Assembly (NCBI GenBank): GCA_963585895.1
Contig: OY757939.1
Coordinates: 23,155,077 to 23,219,076, forward strand
Length of the DNA: 64,000 bases
DNA from: Sepioteuthis lessoniana
Taxonomy: Eukaryota > Mollusca > Cephalopoda > Myopsida > Loliginidae
Direction: 5' to 3'
This document shows, in pieces, positions 31,890 to 42,234 of the stretch; positions within the stretch are counted from its first letter, which is position 1, and each line of letters opens with the position of its first letter. Made by a program: the position numbers and the translations under genes. Under the pieces are notes generated by a model. That model ran no database searches and was not told the DNA's origin. It saw only the letters and a program-made list of their open reading frames with translations.

Positions 31890-32105
31890 GTTTGAATTTA
31901 GTTTTACTTTTAAAACTGTTGGCATACCAAGGTTAAAGAGCTCAGTCTGCCCTACTATTTACTCATAGCTGAGTGGGGAGAATAGTTATATTCATACTTT
32001 TCCCAAGAGTATGTGAAATGCAAACAGCCTTGTCCAGGATTTGAACTTAGGTCACTGGTTCCATTTCTAAAGACAATATCTGTTACATCACCAGCAAGCG
32101 CCTCC
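31890..32105 (-). repeat. SINE-C, 5' two thirds
   Basis: CATACCAAGGTTAAAGAGCT, CCTACTATTTACTCATAGCT, GAAATGCAAACAGCCTTGTC, B-box complement GGATTTGAACTTAGG, ends CACCAGCAAGCGCCTCC. Confidence 0.85.
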
Positions 32106-32475
32106 TAAAAAGCTATAATGTTCAAGGCCAAAGTCTAATTTGTCTATGTATTGTTGGTGTGTTTCTAATTATATTCATTTTACATACCTGTATGCCAATC
32201 TATTTTTGACTATTTGTTTTACGTGTTCACTGATGCATATTGGCAATGTTTTACTTTTAAACCTATACAAGAGCTCTGCTGGAAAAAAATATTTTTGGCC
32301 AAGGAAGTTCTTCTTTCTTTCCTTTTTTTCTTTTTATTGCTTGAGTGCATTTCTTTCTTGTATGAAACAATCTTGATTTTTTTTTTTCCCCACTTTTCGG
32401 ATTGTTCTAAAATGTTTACTCAGTGTTCAAATGATTCTGCTCTTACAAATAATTATTCTTTTTGTTGTTGAATCA
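32106..32475. other. unassigned T-rich sequence
   Basis: Two overlapping Phe-rich frames (78 and 85 codons) reflect T-rich composition. No domain. Confidence 0.45.
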
Positions 32476-32935
32476 GTCACCAGAGTTAGAATACTGAGGA
32501 GAAAAATCCTGGCTCCCCCCAATAAACTAAAGGGTGTCCTGGGCATGACACTAAACTGCATCTGATGATGAGGCTCTAGCCTTGGAGGTCGGGAGATTTT
32601 GGATTACTCCTTCATTACACTTACTCGCAGGTCTGCTCTGACCTGAAGTGGTAGTACCTGTTAAGGTTCCATCTTTGGGTCAAATAGATTTGATTAAAAA
32701 TCATTTGCATTTGATAGTGTGCACCCCCTCCAAAACCCTTAAACAGCTACACAGTAATTATTAGTATTAGATAGGAATACTTTAGATCATATAACTGTGT
32801 GCAAAAAAACTCTTAAGAAACAACTATATAAGAAATCTTGATATATATTGAATGTGATTCTCTAACTTCTAGGTATAAAATAACCCTAGAGGGTTTGACA
32901 TGCTGTTAGAATATATCAATCAATCTGACATTGTG
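32476..32935 (+). mobile_element. R2 retroposon
   Basis: GGTGTCCTGGGCATGACACT, GATGATGAGGCTCTAGCC, GGTAGTACCTGTTAAGGTTC, then GTATTAGATAGGAATACTTT and the R2 tail AAAATAACCCTAGAGGGTTT. Head partly lost. Confidence 0.8.
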
Positions 32936-33078
32936 TGAAACATTTAATTTTGATTGTATCATTTATATATGGTTAATTTTTGTATGAAGGAGTTGATGAA
33001 AAGTATGAATTAGATAGTGACCATTTTATTTTTATTTCTTTAAGAGGAAAAGGAACTTAAATGATATATTGAACTTGA

Positions 33079-33080
<2 letters not shown>

Positions 33081-33155
<75 letters not shown>
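33081..33155. repeat. (TA)~37 microsatellite
   Basis: The longest pure TA tract in the window; directly precedes a mariner left end. Confidence 0.97.
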
Positions 33156-33157
<2 letters not shown>

Positions 33158-33163
33158 CGCATA

Positions 33164-33672
33164 CACATGATTCAATAAATAACAGGAATTTTTTTGGATA
33201 AAAGCAAAAAAAAATTTTTTCAGAATTGGTTTACAGCAAAGATTATTTTAACCTCATGAAAATATTCATTTTGAGACTATTCAAAATTGTGGAAAATCAA
33301 ACAGAGGCCTGTCATTAAATATTTGGTAGCTGACAAACATTGACTATTCGAAATGGACAGAAGAATGTATGAGGTATATGGGGGAAACATGATTTAGTTA
33401 AAAAAAAAAAAATCTTTACAAGTGGGCTAAACATGGGTTTGCCACTATGATCCTGAGTCAAAAAGACAGTTCATGGAGTGGAAACACATTGAATATTAGG
33501 TAAATGAAAAGCTCTGGACATAGTGGTCAGTATAGAAGGTGATGCTGACAGTCTTCTGAGACATAAAAAAAAACTCCATTATTATTGATTTCTTTGAAAA
33601 GGGTGCAACTGTAAACAGTTCTGCCAACTCTTTCACAAAATTCACCATATTTATTGAATAACACCTGTGTAA
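33164..33672 (+). mobile_element. non-autonomous mariner-like copy 1
   Basis: Decayed left terminus GATTCAATAAATAACAGGAA, body with CAAACAGAGGCCTGTCATTA, GGTTTGCCACTATGATCCTG and GGGTGCAACTGTAAACAGTT, right terminus CACCATATTTATTGAATAAC. Confidence 0.75.
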
Positions 33673-33697
33673 ATGTACAATGAATGCAATAACCTAC

Positions 33698-33947
33698 CCT
33701 CTAGTGAGTAGAGTGTTCACCAATGGTCTAGGAAACTGGGTTCAATCCCAGGTCGAGTCATAACAAAGACTCAAAAAATGGTACTTGATCCTGCCTTGCT
33801 TAACACTCAACATTATAAGGTAAGGATCAAGGGTAAAGTGGAGCGATCCAGGGAGTGGAGTAGTGCCCGCTCCTACACCTTGGTGTAGTAGCAATTGAAA
33901 AGTGAGTCTTCTGGTCACCCTTGACTGAACTCACTAACTTTACTTAG
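33698..33947 (+). repeat. SINE-A, full length
   Basis: CCTCTAGTGAGTAGAGTGTT begins the head, B-box GGGTTCAATCCC, ends CTCACTAACTTTACTTAG. It abuts an orphan R2 tail (TTGACATGCTGTTAAAATCA at 33,948-33,972). Confidence 0.9.
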
Positions 33948-33989
33948 TTGACATGCTGTTAAAATCAATCACTTAATATCTCAATCAAA

Positions 33990-34416
33990 TCTTACATCAT
34001 TGGATGAATATTCATTTAATAGCTATTTCAAATTATGGCAAATCAAACAGAGGCCTGTCTTCAAATATTTGGTAGCTGACAAATGTCAGTCTCATGAAAT
34101 GGACAGAAGAATGTGTGAGATATACAGAAGAAACATGTTTTAATTAAAAACAATGTATATAAATGGGCTAAATATGGGTTTGCCACTATGAACCCAAGTC
34201 AGAAAGACAGTTCATAGAGTAGAAATACAATGACTCTCCAGTAAAGAAAAAAGTTCTGGATGCAGCAGTCATTAAAAGAAAGTGATGCTGATAGTCTTAT
34301 GAGGCATGAAAGGAACCATTACTATTCATTTTCTTGAAAAAGGGACACCTGTAAACAATTTTTCCTATTAACTCTTTTAGCAAAATTTACCATATTTATT
34401 GAATAACTCATGTAGT
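33990..34416 (+). mobile_element. non-autonomous mariner-like copy 2
   Basis: Repeats the body of copy 1 (CAAACAGAGGCCTGTCTTCA, GGTTTGCCACTATGAACCCA, right end TACCATATTTATTGAATAAC) but lacks the left terminus. Confidence 0.75.
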
Positions 34417-34798
34417 AGAATAGCATATACTTTACACAGTTCTTGCCATTCTCTTTTTAACATTGCTGAAAATTTTTCAGCAATCTCTTGTGTAGATATT
34501 TTTACATTTTTGTCTTTGTAATGTAAATGAAAACAATGTAAACATGCAATTGCTTTTTTTATAAATGTTTTAATAGAACTTTAGAAACGTATAATTTCTT
34601 TTTGAATATCAAGTTGCTTATTCAGCATGTATATGTAAAATAGGATTATGAATAGGGAACAATTGGGTTGTTTAAACAATTAATCATATAGCTCATTTTT
34701 TTTATTAATTCTAGAGGCAAGAATTTTGTAGTTTTTATTGGCTTAGATTATTTCAGTGTTTTTTTTTGTTTTTTTAATGACTTGTATTACATCATTTA
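34417..34798. other. unassigned sequence
   Basis: A short J-like phrase (TTCAGCAATCTCTTGTGTAG) at ~34,478. Otherwise unrecognised. Confidence 0.4.
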
Positions 34799-35056
34799 GG
34801 CTCATTGGCCTAGTGGGTAGAGTGTTTGCCAATGGCCCGGGAGACTTGGGTCCAATCCCAGGTCGCATCATACCAAAGACTTTAAAAATAGTACTTGATA
34901 CCTCCTTGCTTAACACTCAGTAATATAAGGTACGTATCAAGGGTAAAGTGGAGCAATCCAAGGAAAAGAGTAGCGCCCTCCCCTACATTTTGGTGTAGTA
35001 GCTATTGAAAAGGGAACCTTCTGGTCGCCTTTGACTACAGTCACCAACTTTACTTT
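34799..35056 (+). repeat. SINE-A, full length
   Basis: GGCTCATTGGCCTAGTGGGT (head with A-box), GGGTCCAATCCC (B-box with one change), and end CACCAACTTTACTTTG. Confidence 0.93.
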
Positions 35057-35225
35057 GTTTACTTGCTAGTATGAATAATACTGTATAATAAACCAGATAT
35101 CTTTACCATTTTTTTCTTGATGGGAAGAACTTACTTCCCCAGTATATTCCACCATCTCACTAAGGAAATGTCTGCAGAAATATACAAAAAAAAATGATAT
35201 AGTAAAGTAATACTCTTACCATCTT

Positions 35226-35493
35226 TGGAGGTATATGGTGTAATGATTATCATCTTAGGAAATGGATATGGCAGCTCAAGTTCAAATTCAGGACAAAGCT
35301 ATCAGCATTTCACTTCTCACTAATGCCCTTGGGTATCTCTCCCTAGTATGGGTAAATTGTAAAATAGTTATATCTTAGCTTTGGTACAGCAACTAGTTTA
35401 GAAGTAAAACTGAATTTAAACCAGCCTTACTCCACTTAAGAATTGAACTCGTGTCATATCCTGTTTGTGGCAGAGGGGTTGGGTAAATACATA
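35226..35493 (+). repeat. SINE-C, full length
   Basis: GGAGGTATATGGTGTAATGA head, B-box AAGTTCAAATTC, and end GCAGAGGGGTTGGGTAAATA. Confidence 0.88.
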
Positions 35494-35950
35494 CCTAGTT
35501 ATATATATTTTATGGATGGACAAACAATTGAACTCTGGACACTAAACATTAGTCTGGAAGGATAATTTGACTTAAAGATGACAATAGGATAGATGTTGAT
35601 GACCTCAGAGGTCAACACAAGCTAGTTTCGTGTCAAAACTTGCTTTTTGCTTGTGGCCAGACTAATCTTTGCTATGTTGTCTTTTTAAAAACTTTTTAAA
35701 GATATATGTTACAATCTACTCAATCTTTAAATCTTGGTTACTTTTTTTCTGAGCAATGCCAGGTATTCAATCTACTTTTAGATAGTATTTTTGCTTTAGT
35801 TATTGCAGACTCTATTTGGGAATTCTGATATTAATTTTTACTATTCACTCTTAATAAAAAGCCTCTTAATATATTCTCTATATTTTACCAGTTAGAATTC
35901 TTTCATACATTTTTAGAATGGTCTGGTAACTATAACTATCTTTAATTATA

Positions 35951-36190
35951 AAAAGTTGGCGACAATAGTTGAAGGTGACTCAAAGATTCCCTTTTCAATA
36001 GCTACTACACCGAAGTATAGTGGAGGGTGTTACTCCTTTCCCTGGATTACTCCACTTTACTCTTGATACATACCTTATAATGCTGAGTGCTAAGCAAGGC
36101 AGCATCAAGTATAATTTTCTGAGTCTTTGTTATGACTCGACCTGGGATTGAACCCTGGGCTATTGGCGAACACTCTAACCACTTGGCCAA
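35951..36190 (-). repeat. SINE-A with 11-bp TSD
   Basis: Flanked by TTAATTATAAA at 35,942-35,952 and 36,191-36,201. Internal order normal; part of the B-box region (CCAGGTCTC) is deleted near 36,160. Confidence 0.93.
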
Positions 36191-36425
36191 TTAATTATAA
36201 AGAGGTAAAATGAACTCTTTGTATGTTGTCAGAATAGTCCTTGCTGTAACATATATATTGATAATAATAATAAAATATATATTCATTATTATTACATAAT
36301 AGCTCTATCACAGATATTGAGCACTCTCAAAATTATCCTGCATTTGGTCTACCGCTAATCCACCAAGTGAAATAGTGACAACCATAAACTGTTGTAATAT
36401 ATATAAACTTAATCTATCTTTTAAC

Positions 36426-36619
36426 ACATCACTGTTGGTGGTACTTAGAATATGCTGACTGTATACCCTGAAAAAAGGTAAAAAAAAGGGGTGGGGATGT
36501 CCTGGTATAGCATTAAACTGCTTCAGTTTTAGAGCTCAGGTCCAGTCTGACACTGTGTGATAATACCTGTTAGGGTCCAGTTATGGCGCAAATAAATCTG
36601 TTTGAAAATTATTAGTATT
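36426..36619 (+). mobile_element. R2 retroposon head fragment
   Basis: TTAGAATATGCTGACTGTAT, GGTATAGCATTAAACTGCTT, ATACCTGTTAGGGTCC, AAATCTGTTTGAAAATTATT. Tail absent. Confidence 0.7.
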
Positions 36620-37003
36620 GCAGCTCATTAAAGGTAATTTTTCAACTTTCAGCTCATGAAATATTATGGAATTACTCAGAATAATAATATAAATTTTTGC
36701 AACTTCTTAATATCTTAAAGTCTTTTAATGTATTCTTCATATTTTGGTTGTTAGAACTCTTTCGTACATTGTTAGAATGGTCTGATGGCTATAACCCTTT
36801 TTAATTGCTAAGTATGTACAGTTGTACGTACATGAAACTTTTGTTTTATTACATTGATTTTCTTCTTTTTTTTAACCTCTTAATCTTTCAATGACATCAG
36901 GAAATAAACAGTGCCAAGGGTATTGCCAATAAACAGTTTTGAAAACCATGAAAAATAAAGTGTTGTCATATTTAGTATTGTCAGAACTTTCTTCTACTTC
37001 ACC

Positions 37004-37950
37004 TTGTCAGATGGGACTGTAGAATACACTGACTGTAGCTCTGCAGAGAGGTAAGATACTCCCAGTGAGTGTCCTGGATATAATACAAAACTGCATCTGA
37101 GGGTGAGGCTCTGGAGCGTTAGGGCATTTGGGGTACCCCTTCATTGCCATTACTACCAGGTCCACTCTGACTTGGATTGTTAGGGTTTCATCTATGGGCC
37201 AAATATAACTGTTCAATTATTTACCAAGGGTTATTATTATTATTATTTATTTGAAACCATACAGCTGTGTGCAAATTATTTATATTAGGAATACTTGATA
37301 AATAGAATTACTAATGTTAAATAATATTACTTTAAACCATTTAAGAGTGTTCAAACAAACGATTTATATCAAATAGAATTATTATTATTAGATACTTAAA
37401 ACCATTTAACTGTATGCAAACAAATAATTAATGCTAAATAGAATTTTTAGTGTTGGATAGCAATGTAACTGTGTGCAAACATTGGTATTGAATGTAGAGT
37501 TGGCAACTGTAGTCGAGGGCTCCCAGAAGGCTCCCTTTCAATAGCTACTACACCGAGGTGTAGGGGAGGACGCTACTCCTTTCCTTGGATTGCTCCACTT
37601 TACCCTTGATACGTACCTTACATTGCTGAGTGTTGAGCAAGGACGTATCAAGTACTATTTTTAAAGTCTTTGATATGATGTCACCTGGGATTGAACCTCG
37701 GTCTCCTGGACCATTGGCGAACACTCCAACCACTAGGCCAATGAGCTGGTCTATATTAAATATAATAATTAGTATTAGACAGGAATACTTGAAACCATTT
37801 TTCTGTGTACAAACAAATGTGTTGTAACAACTCATTTAGAAATAAAGTTACCTACTAACTGTTCACTTATAAATCATATATATTTAAAAACAGGATTTGG
37901 CATTAAATAGCCCACAAGGGTTGAGATGCCATAAAGTACCAACCAACCAA
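37004..37950 (+). mobile_element. R retroposon split by SINE-A
   Basis: Head GATGGGACTGTAGAATACAC, standard blocks, internal GTGTGCAAACAAATGA array, tail GGCATTAAATAGCCCACAAG ending ACCAACCAACC. SINE-A lies at 37,494-37,750. The tail's inner stem is now GCCC/GGGT-like, still pairable. Confidence 0.85.
37494..37750 (-). repeat. SINE-A inside R
   Basis: GTAGAGTTGGCAACTGTAGT to CACTAGGCCAATGAGCTGGT; B-box complement GGGATTGAACCTC. No clean TSD visible. Confidence 0.9.
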
Positions 37951-38581
37951 TCTTCTTCTACTATTGACCTTTTATTAAGCCAACAACTGAAATCTTTCCA
38001 ATCTCTAACTTTCTAATTCTGTATTTGACATTTTTCTCTTATTCTACACTATTCCAATTCAATGCTTTAATTTGCCAAGTGCCTTCATCTGTCATACCAA
38101 GATGTTACTTTTCTTTGAATATATTTACCTGGCACCAATAATTCACTTCATTTCTTTTTAATATTGGATTAAGTCCATGTCTGTCTGTTTCCCTTTGTTT
38201 AGTGATTGTAGCATTACAAGAATAACTTAAGACTATTTTATCATATTTCACCTGGGTGAGTTAAAAGTTTTGCAATATTTCAGTATGTACTAGTTTGTGG
38301 TATTAGTATCAAGTGACTCTGTATGATTTGAAAGCCACTCAGATGAATGTGCAACATAGTCTAATTTGGGAACTTATGGTTTACGAGATCAAACTCGATG
38401 CCGAGAAGGTAACCAAAACTTTTGTTTCATTGTGCAAAAGAGCAGTTGATCACGGTACATGGTTTTGGTAAAAAGTTACTAAAATATTGCGAAACTTTTG
38501 ACTCTGCTTGGAATTAAAAAAAAAAGGGTTAGAATATTCTCTTTATACTAACAATTTGTTTATATTCTTTTGTCTTATATA
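37951..38581. other. unassigned sequence
   Basis: No recognised gene or repeat. Confidence 0.4.
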
Positions 38582-39467
38582 TGAGGATCATTAAATAAGT
38601 TTCCAGACTTTTTTTTTGTATGGGCACTTTTATTGATAGTACACACATGAAATTCTATTCCCCTTCAAAGTAATCTCCTCTGGCTGCAATGCACTTGTTG
38701 TACCATTCCAACAACTTCTGGAGGCCATATGGAAGTCTTCTTGTGTGAGCGTGTCAATGACCTTCGCCACAGCCTCTTTCATCTCCTCAATTGTCTCATA
38801 ACGACAGCCTCTGAGCTTAGGGAATAACCAAAAGTCACAGGGAGCAACGTCTGGACTATAGGAAGGCCCATCTTGGTCAAATAGTCTGTGACAAGGATGG
38901 AATTGTGGACTGGTACATTGTACTGGTGGAAATGCCACGGACCCGATTTGAAGAGTGCTGGCTTCTTCCAATGGAATCTCTTCCTGAACTTCCTTAAAAT
39001 CTCAACATAGTAACCCTAACCCTTTGGCCAATTAACTGTGGTGTATTGACTTCCTTACTCCTCCCACATGTCTCATCATCCCTCACAGACACCCTGCCTT
39101 CCTTGAATCTCTTATGCCACTCAAAAACAGATGCTCAATTCATGCAAGATGGTCCAAAAGCAGTCTGAAGCATTCCATACGTTTCTATGACATTTTTTCT
39201 AAATTTAAACTGGAATTTTATTGCATATCATTCTTCTAAAGAGTCTTCACGTCCAGATTGTATTTTTGAAATTCACCAGCTGTGACAATCAGGCTTTAGT
39301 AGGGTGTATTCCAATTGCTGCTGTAGCTGTTCATTTGAACGTGAAATCATAAAAATAGGTCAGTCATCTCATAAGATGTATAGCAATAACATACTGAATT
39401 TTCAAGAGTCTACGACAATTTTAAATGCCTCTACAAAAAAGTCTGGAAACTTATTGAATGCACCATG
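38582..39467 (-). mobile_element. mariner with both TIRs and TA duplication, internally deleted
   Basis: The left end CATTAAATAAGTTTCCAGAC is mirrored by the right end (complement CATTCAATAAGTTTCCAGAC). TA flanks at 38,580-38,581 and 39,468-39,469. At 886 bp it is shorter than the ~1.3 kb usual for mariners, so much of the central transposase is missing. The transposase remnant reads on the minus strand. Confidence 0.9.
38630..38971 (-). pseudogene. mariner transposase C-terminus
   Basis: A 113-codon frame holding the end of a Tc1/mariner-superfamily transposase. YSPDVAPCDFWLFPKLRG carries the third acidic residue of the DDD catalytic triad, and KVIDTLTQEDFH lies downstream. The upstream catalytic residues are not in this frame. 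Sequence further right (~39,000-39,200) encodes fragments like FEWHKRFKEG and DDE in other frames, the N-terminal DNA-binding side. The protein cannot be active. It resembles the SETMAR-like mariners common in invertebrates (family knowledge, not an alignment). Confidence 0.88.
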
Positions 39468-39478
39468 TATTTGTTAAT

Positions 39479-39620
39479 TGATTGATTTTAATGCCATGTC
39501 AACCCATCATGAGTTATTCTATTTCTTGAAGTTATGGAATTGTGTACATTGTATGTTTATATTTTTTGTGTAATTTCTTTAAGTTTTTTGTACATGGTTA
39601 TATGATATCTAATCTCTATG
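39479..39620 (-). mobile_element. R2 retroposon tail fragment
   Basis: GATTGATTTTAATGCCATGT, CAACCCATCATGAGTTATTC are the tail complement, followed by the T-rich block seen at 7.1 and 61.6 kb. Confidence 0.6.
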
Positions 39621-39825
39621 GCATAGGAGCTAACATGATGGTACTTTAGTTGGTCAGTGAGTTCAAGATAGTGAAATCAGTCAAGTGAGACCCTTTCAGA
39701 TCACTTCAATGAACAAAAAGAAAGCATAGGAAGGAGAAAGACTAAGTTAAAAAGGGATAGAAAGAATGCAGTGAAGTATAGAAAGTTATAATAAGCAAAG
39801 AAAAAAGTGAATGAGTAAAAGAACT

Positions 39826-40084
39826 GGCTCATTGGCCCAGTGGGTAGAGTATTTGCCAATGGTCCGGAAGACCTGGATTCAATCCCAGGTCGCGTCATAC
39901 CAAAGACTTTAAAAATGGTACTTGATACCTCCTTGTTTAACACTCAGCAATATAAGGTACATATCAAGGGTAAAGTGGAGCAATCCAGGAAAATGAGTAG
40001 TGCCCTCCTCTACACCTCAGTGTAGTAGCTATTGAAAAGGAAGCTTTCTGGTTGCCCTCGACTATGGTTGCAAACTTTACTTAG
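39826..40084 (+). repeat. SINE-A, full length
   Basis: GGCTCATTGGCCCAGTGGGT head, B-box GGATTCAATCCC, end GCAAACTTTACTTAG. Confidence 0.93.
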
Positions 40085-40139
40085 ATTATTCTGTCTGGGC
40101 TCTTCAAACAGTATAACAGAAAGCTAGACTATTGTTAGT

Positions 40140-40265
40140 GAGTTCAATTTTCATTGGGTTCCCTATATAATTTTTTCCCTAATTAGTGTAAAGTGAAATA
40201 CAAAAAGCCACATCCAAGGTTTGAACTTGGCTCACTGAGACTGTTTCCTATTCTTTCTATTTCAT
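40140..40265 (-). repeat. SINE-C head fragment
   Basis: AAAGTGAAATACAAAAAGCC and AAGGTTTGAACTTGGCTCAC are the complement of the SINE-C B-box area. Confidence 0.6.
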
Positions 40266-40349
40266 GTAAAAATCATTATAGAAATAATCATTAATTCACA
40301 ATCAAACTAGCTTCTGACTGACTGGTCGTCAGTCAATTCAGTTTGACTG

Positions 40350-40350
<1 letters not shown>

Positions 40351-40403
<53 letters not shown>
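40351..40403. repeat. (TA)n(CA)n microsatellite
   Basis: About 18 TA then 8 CA units, abutting the 3' end of a SINE-C. Confidence 0.95.
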
Positions 40404-40712
40404 CCAACCCATCCTCACGAACAGGATGTGGCATTAGGTCAATTTTTGAGCAGAGTATAACGGGTTTGAATTCAGTTTTCCTTCTCCTAGACCAGTTGCC
40501 ATACCAAGGTTAAAGAGTTTAGTCTGCCCTACTATTTATTCATAGCTGGAAAGTGAATGGTTAGATTCATACCTTTCCAAAGGGTAATACCCTTTGGAAA
40601 TGTATGAATCCAACCATTATGAAATGCAAATTCCATTGTTCAAGATTTGAACTACAGTCGGCATTGTCCATTTCCTATGATGTTAATCATGACACCATGA
40701 GCACCTCTTTGG
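40403..40712 (-). repeat. SINE-C containing an inserted hairpin
   Basis: CCAACCCATCCTCACGAACA to CACCATGAGCACCTC. Around 40,556-40,618 the ATTCATACCTTTCC body segment is followed by its own inverted copy, so this SINE-C is ~40 bp longer than others. Confidence 0.85.
40556..40618. repeat. 31-bp-arm palindrome, single-base loop
   Basis: Arms 40,556-40,586 and 40,588-40,618, 29 of 31 positions complementary, centred on base 40,587 (GGGTA-A-TACCC). Confidence 0.95.
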
Positions 40713-40721
40713 ACGGTTTGT

Positions 40722-40748
40722 TATATATATATATATATATATATATAA
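40722..40748. repeat. (TA)n microsatellite
   Basis: About 13 TA units. Confidence 0.9.
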
Positions 40749-40776
40749 TCATAATATACAGCCCTATGCTGTATGA

Positions 40777-41027
40777 AATAGTCCCTATAGCATAGTTGTT
40801 AATGTGTTGGATTGTGACATTGTAGCAAATGAGTTCTGATTGTATCGGGAGTGGAGGTGGGGGAAGATGGTAAGATATTAGGCAAGTGATAATGGTAGAT
40901 CCATTAAGCTAAGTTCACTCGCACCTCATAGGTGACAGTTAAAAATGTGAGAGGGATTTCTGTTGCACTATGTATATGTAATATCATGCAACCTAGTTTC
41001 ATTAAATAATGAGAAATGGATGGAGTC
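40777..41027 (+). repeat. unit G (SINE-like) preceding SINE-B
   Basis: Opens with a SINE-B-like head (TCCCTATAGCATAGTTGTTA) but has its own body: GATGGTAAGATATTAGGCAA, CATAGGTGACAGTTAAAAAT, ATCATGCAACCTAGTTTCAT and ATGAGAAATGGATGGAGTC. The same body precedes SINE-B at 63,148-63,315. Confidence 0.7.
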
Positions 41028-41475
41028 TTTGTGATGGAAATGGACTGTGACATTGTAGTTCTGGAGTTCAAATTCCAGTCATGCTCTTATGTTCACTTTT
41101 AGACTAATATCTTTGGGAAAGGTATGAACCCCTTATCCACCCATAGTTTGACTGAATGAGTAGAGTGTTCGCCAATGGTCCAGGAGACTGCAGTTCAATC
41201 CTAGGTCGAGTCATATCAAAGACTCAAAAAATGGTACTTGAAGCCGGCTTGCTTAGCATTCAGCACTATAAGGTAAAGATCAAGGGTAAAGTGGAGCAAT
41301 CTAGGGAATAGAGTAACGCCCTCTCCTATACCTCAGTGTAGTAGCTATTGAAAAGGGAGCCTTTGGGTCACTCTTGACTAAGGTTGCCAACTTTACTTAC
41401 CATTCATCTACAAGAATAGTTTCAGCATTAAATAACCCATGAATGCCAATATGATATTTAAACAAATAAACCAAA
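41028..41475 (+). repeat. SINE-B split by SINE-A
   Basis: Head and B-box (GGAGTTCAAATTCCAGTCAT) through CCCTTATCCACCCATAG, then SINE-A, then the tail from CATCTACAAGAATAGTTTCA to AAACCAAACCAAA. About 30 bp of body are lost at the junction. Confidence 0.85.
41147..41399 (+). repeat. SINE-A inside SINE-B
   Basis: Head decayed (TTGACTGAATGAGTAGAGTG), B-box CAGTTCAATCC, end GTTGCCAACTTTACTTAC. Confidence 0.9.
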
Positions 41476-41636
41476 CCAAATATATATTTCATTCTTCTCT
41501 GTATCATTTTGTGTACTTTCTTTTTAAAAATTCTGTGCTAAAAGGAAAGATTCATCACAACAAGAAGAAAACATGATGTACCATCCAGAAAAAAACATTT
41601 ATTTACAGAATATGCACATGTTGATATTTACCTAAG

Positions 41637-42110
41637 CACGTTATCTAGATAGATGATAAATGAAATGCAGTTTTTTTCCAGGCAGCGGTCGTATCGATAC
41701 TGCTGTATGGATGCACTACTTGGACGCTAACTAAACGGCTGGAGAAGAAGCTAGATGGCAATTATACAAGAATGCTGTGAGCAATCTTGAACAAGTCCTG
41801 GCGGCAACACCCCATAAGACACCAACTATACGGCCACCTGCCTCCCATCACGAAAACTATCCAAGTTAGACGAACCAGACATGCAGGACACTGCTGGAGA
41901 AGTAGGAACGAACTCATAAGTGATGTACTCCTATGGACCCCCACATATGGCCGGGCAAAAGCAGGATGACCAGCTCGAACATACATTCAGCAGCTATGTG
42001 AGGATATGGGATGTAGCCCTGAAGACCTGCCAGAGGTGATGAACGATAGGGAGAAGTAGCGAGAGAGGGTCAGGGATATCTGTGCTAAAGGCACGACATG
42101 ATGATGATGA
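41637..42110 (+). mobile_element. RTE-like LINE, 5'-truncated, with 13-bp TSD
   Basis: Flanked by ATATTTACCTAAG at 41,624-41,636 and 42,111-42,123. The 474-bp insert holds the last ~140 codons of the LINE ORF and ends in four tandem ATG repeats, the usual kind of RTE-clade microsatellite tail. Truncation at the 5' side is typical of target-primed reverse transcription. It is the best-preserved LINE piece in the window. Confidence 0.93.
41682..42101 (+). pseudogene. LINE reverse-transcriptase C-terminal region
   Basis: A continuous 139-codon frame with only three internal stops (41,778; 41,967; 42,057). Visible family landmarks: LLYGCTTWTLTKRLEKKLDG, LNKSWRQHP, HLPPITKTIQVRRTRHAGHC (a C/H-rich segment usual downstream of RTE/non-LTR RT domains), ELISDVLLWTP, YIQQLCEDMG and RERVRDICAKG. 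Two stops sit where other copies have CGA Arg codons (CGA to TGA) and one where Trp TGG is expected. The RT catalytic motif lies upstream of the truncation and is absent. Confidence 0.88.
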
Positions 42111-42234
42111 ATATTTACCTAAGAGGAGTTAAAAATAGAGAATGAAGCCCAGTGCATAAACTATTCTTTTAGGAACTGGACAAGTCCAAAATAAAAGTCC
42201 ATGTCAGTATGAGCAAATCAGCACCGCTCCACTT

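Larger units (their letters stand above)
35862..36808. repeat. ~90-bp direct repeat pair, 850 bp apart
   Basis: TAGAATTCTTTCATACATTT/TTAGAATGGTCTGGTAACTA (35,893-35,935) and TAGAACTCTTTCGTACATTG/TTAGAATGGTCTGATGGCTA (36,751-36,790), both preceded by a CTTNTAATNTATTCT block. SINE-A and an R2 piece lie between. Confidence 0.7.

Noticed and set aside
35862-36808. LTR retrotransposon
   Set aside because: The direct repeats are short and divergent, and there is no primer-binding site, polypurine tract or gag-pol sequence between them.
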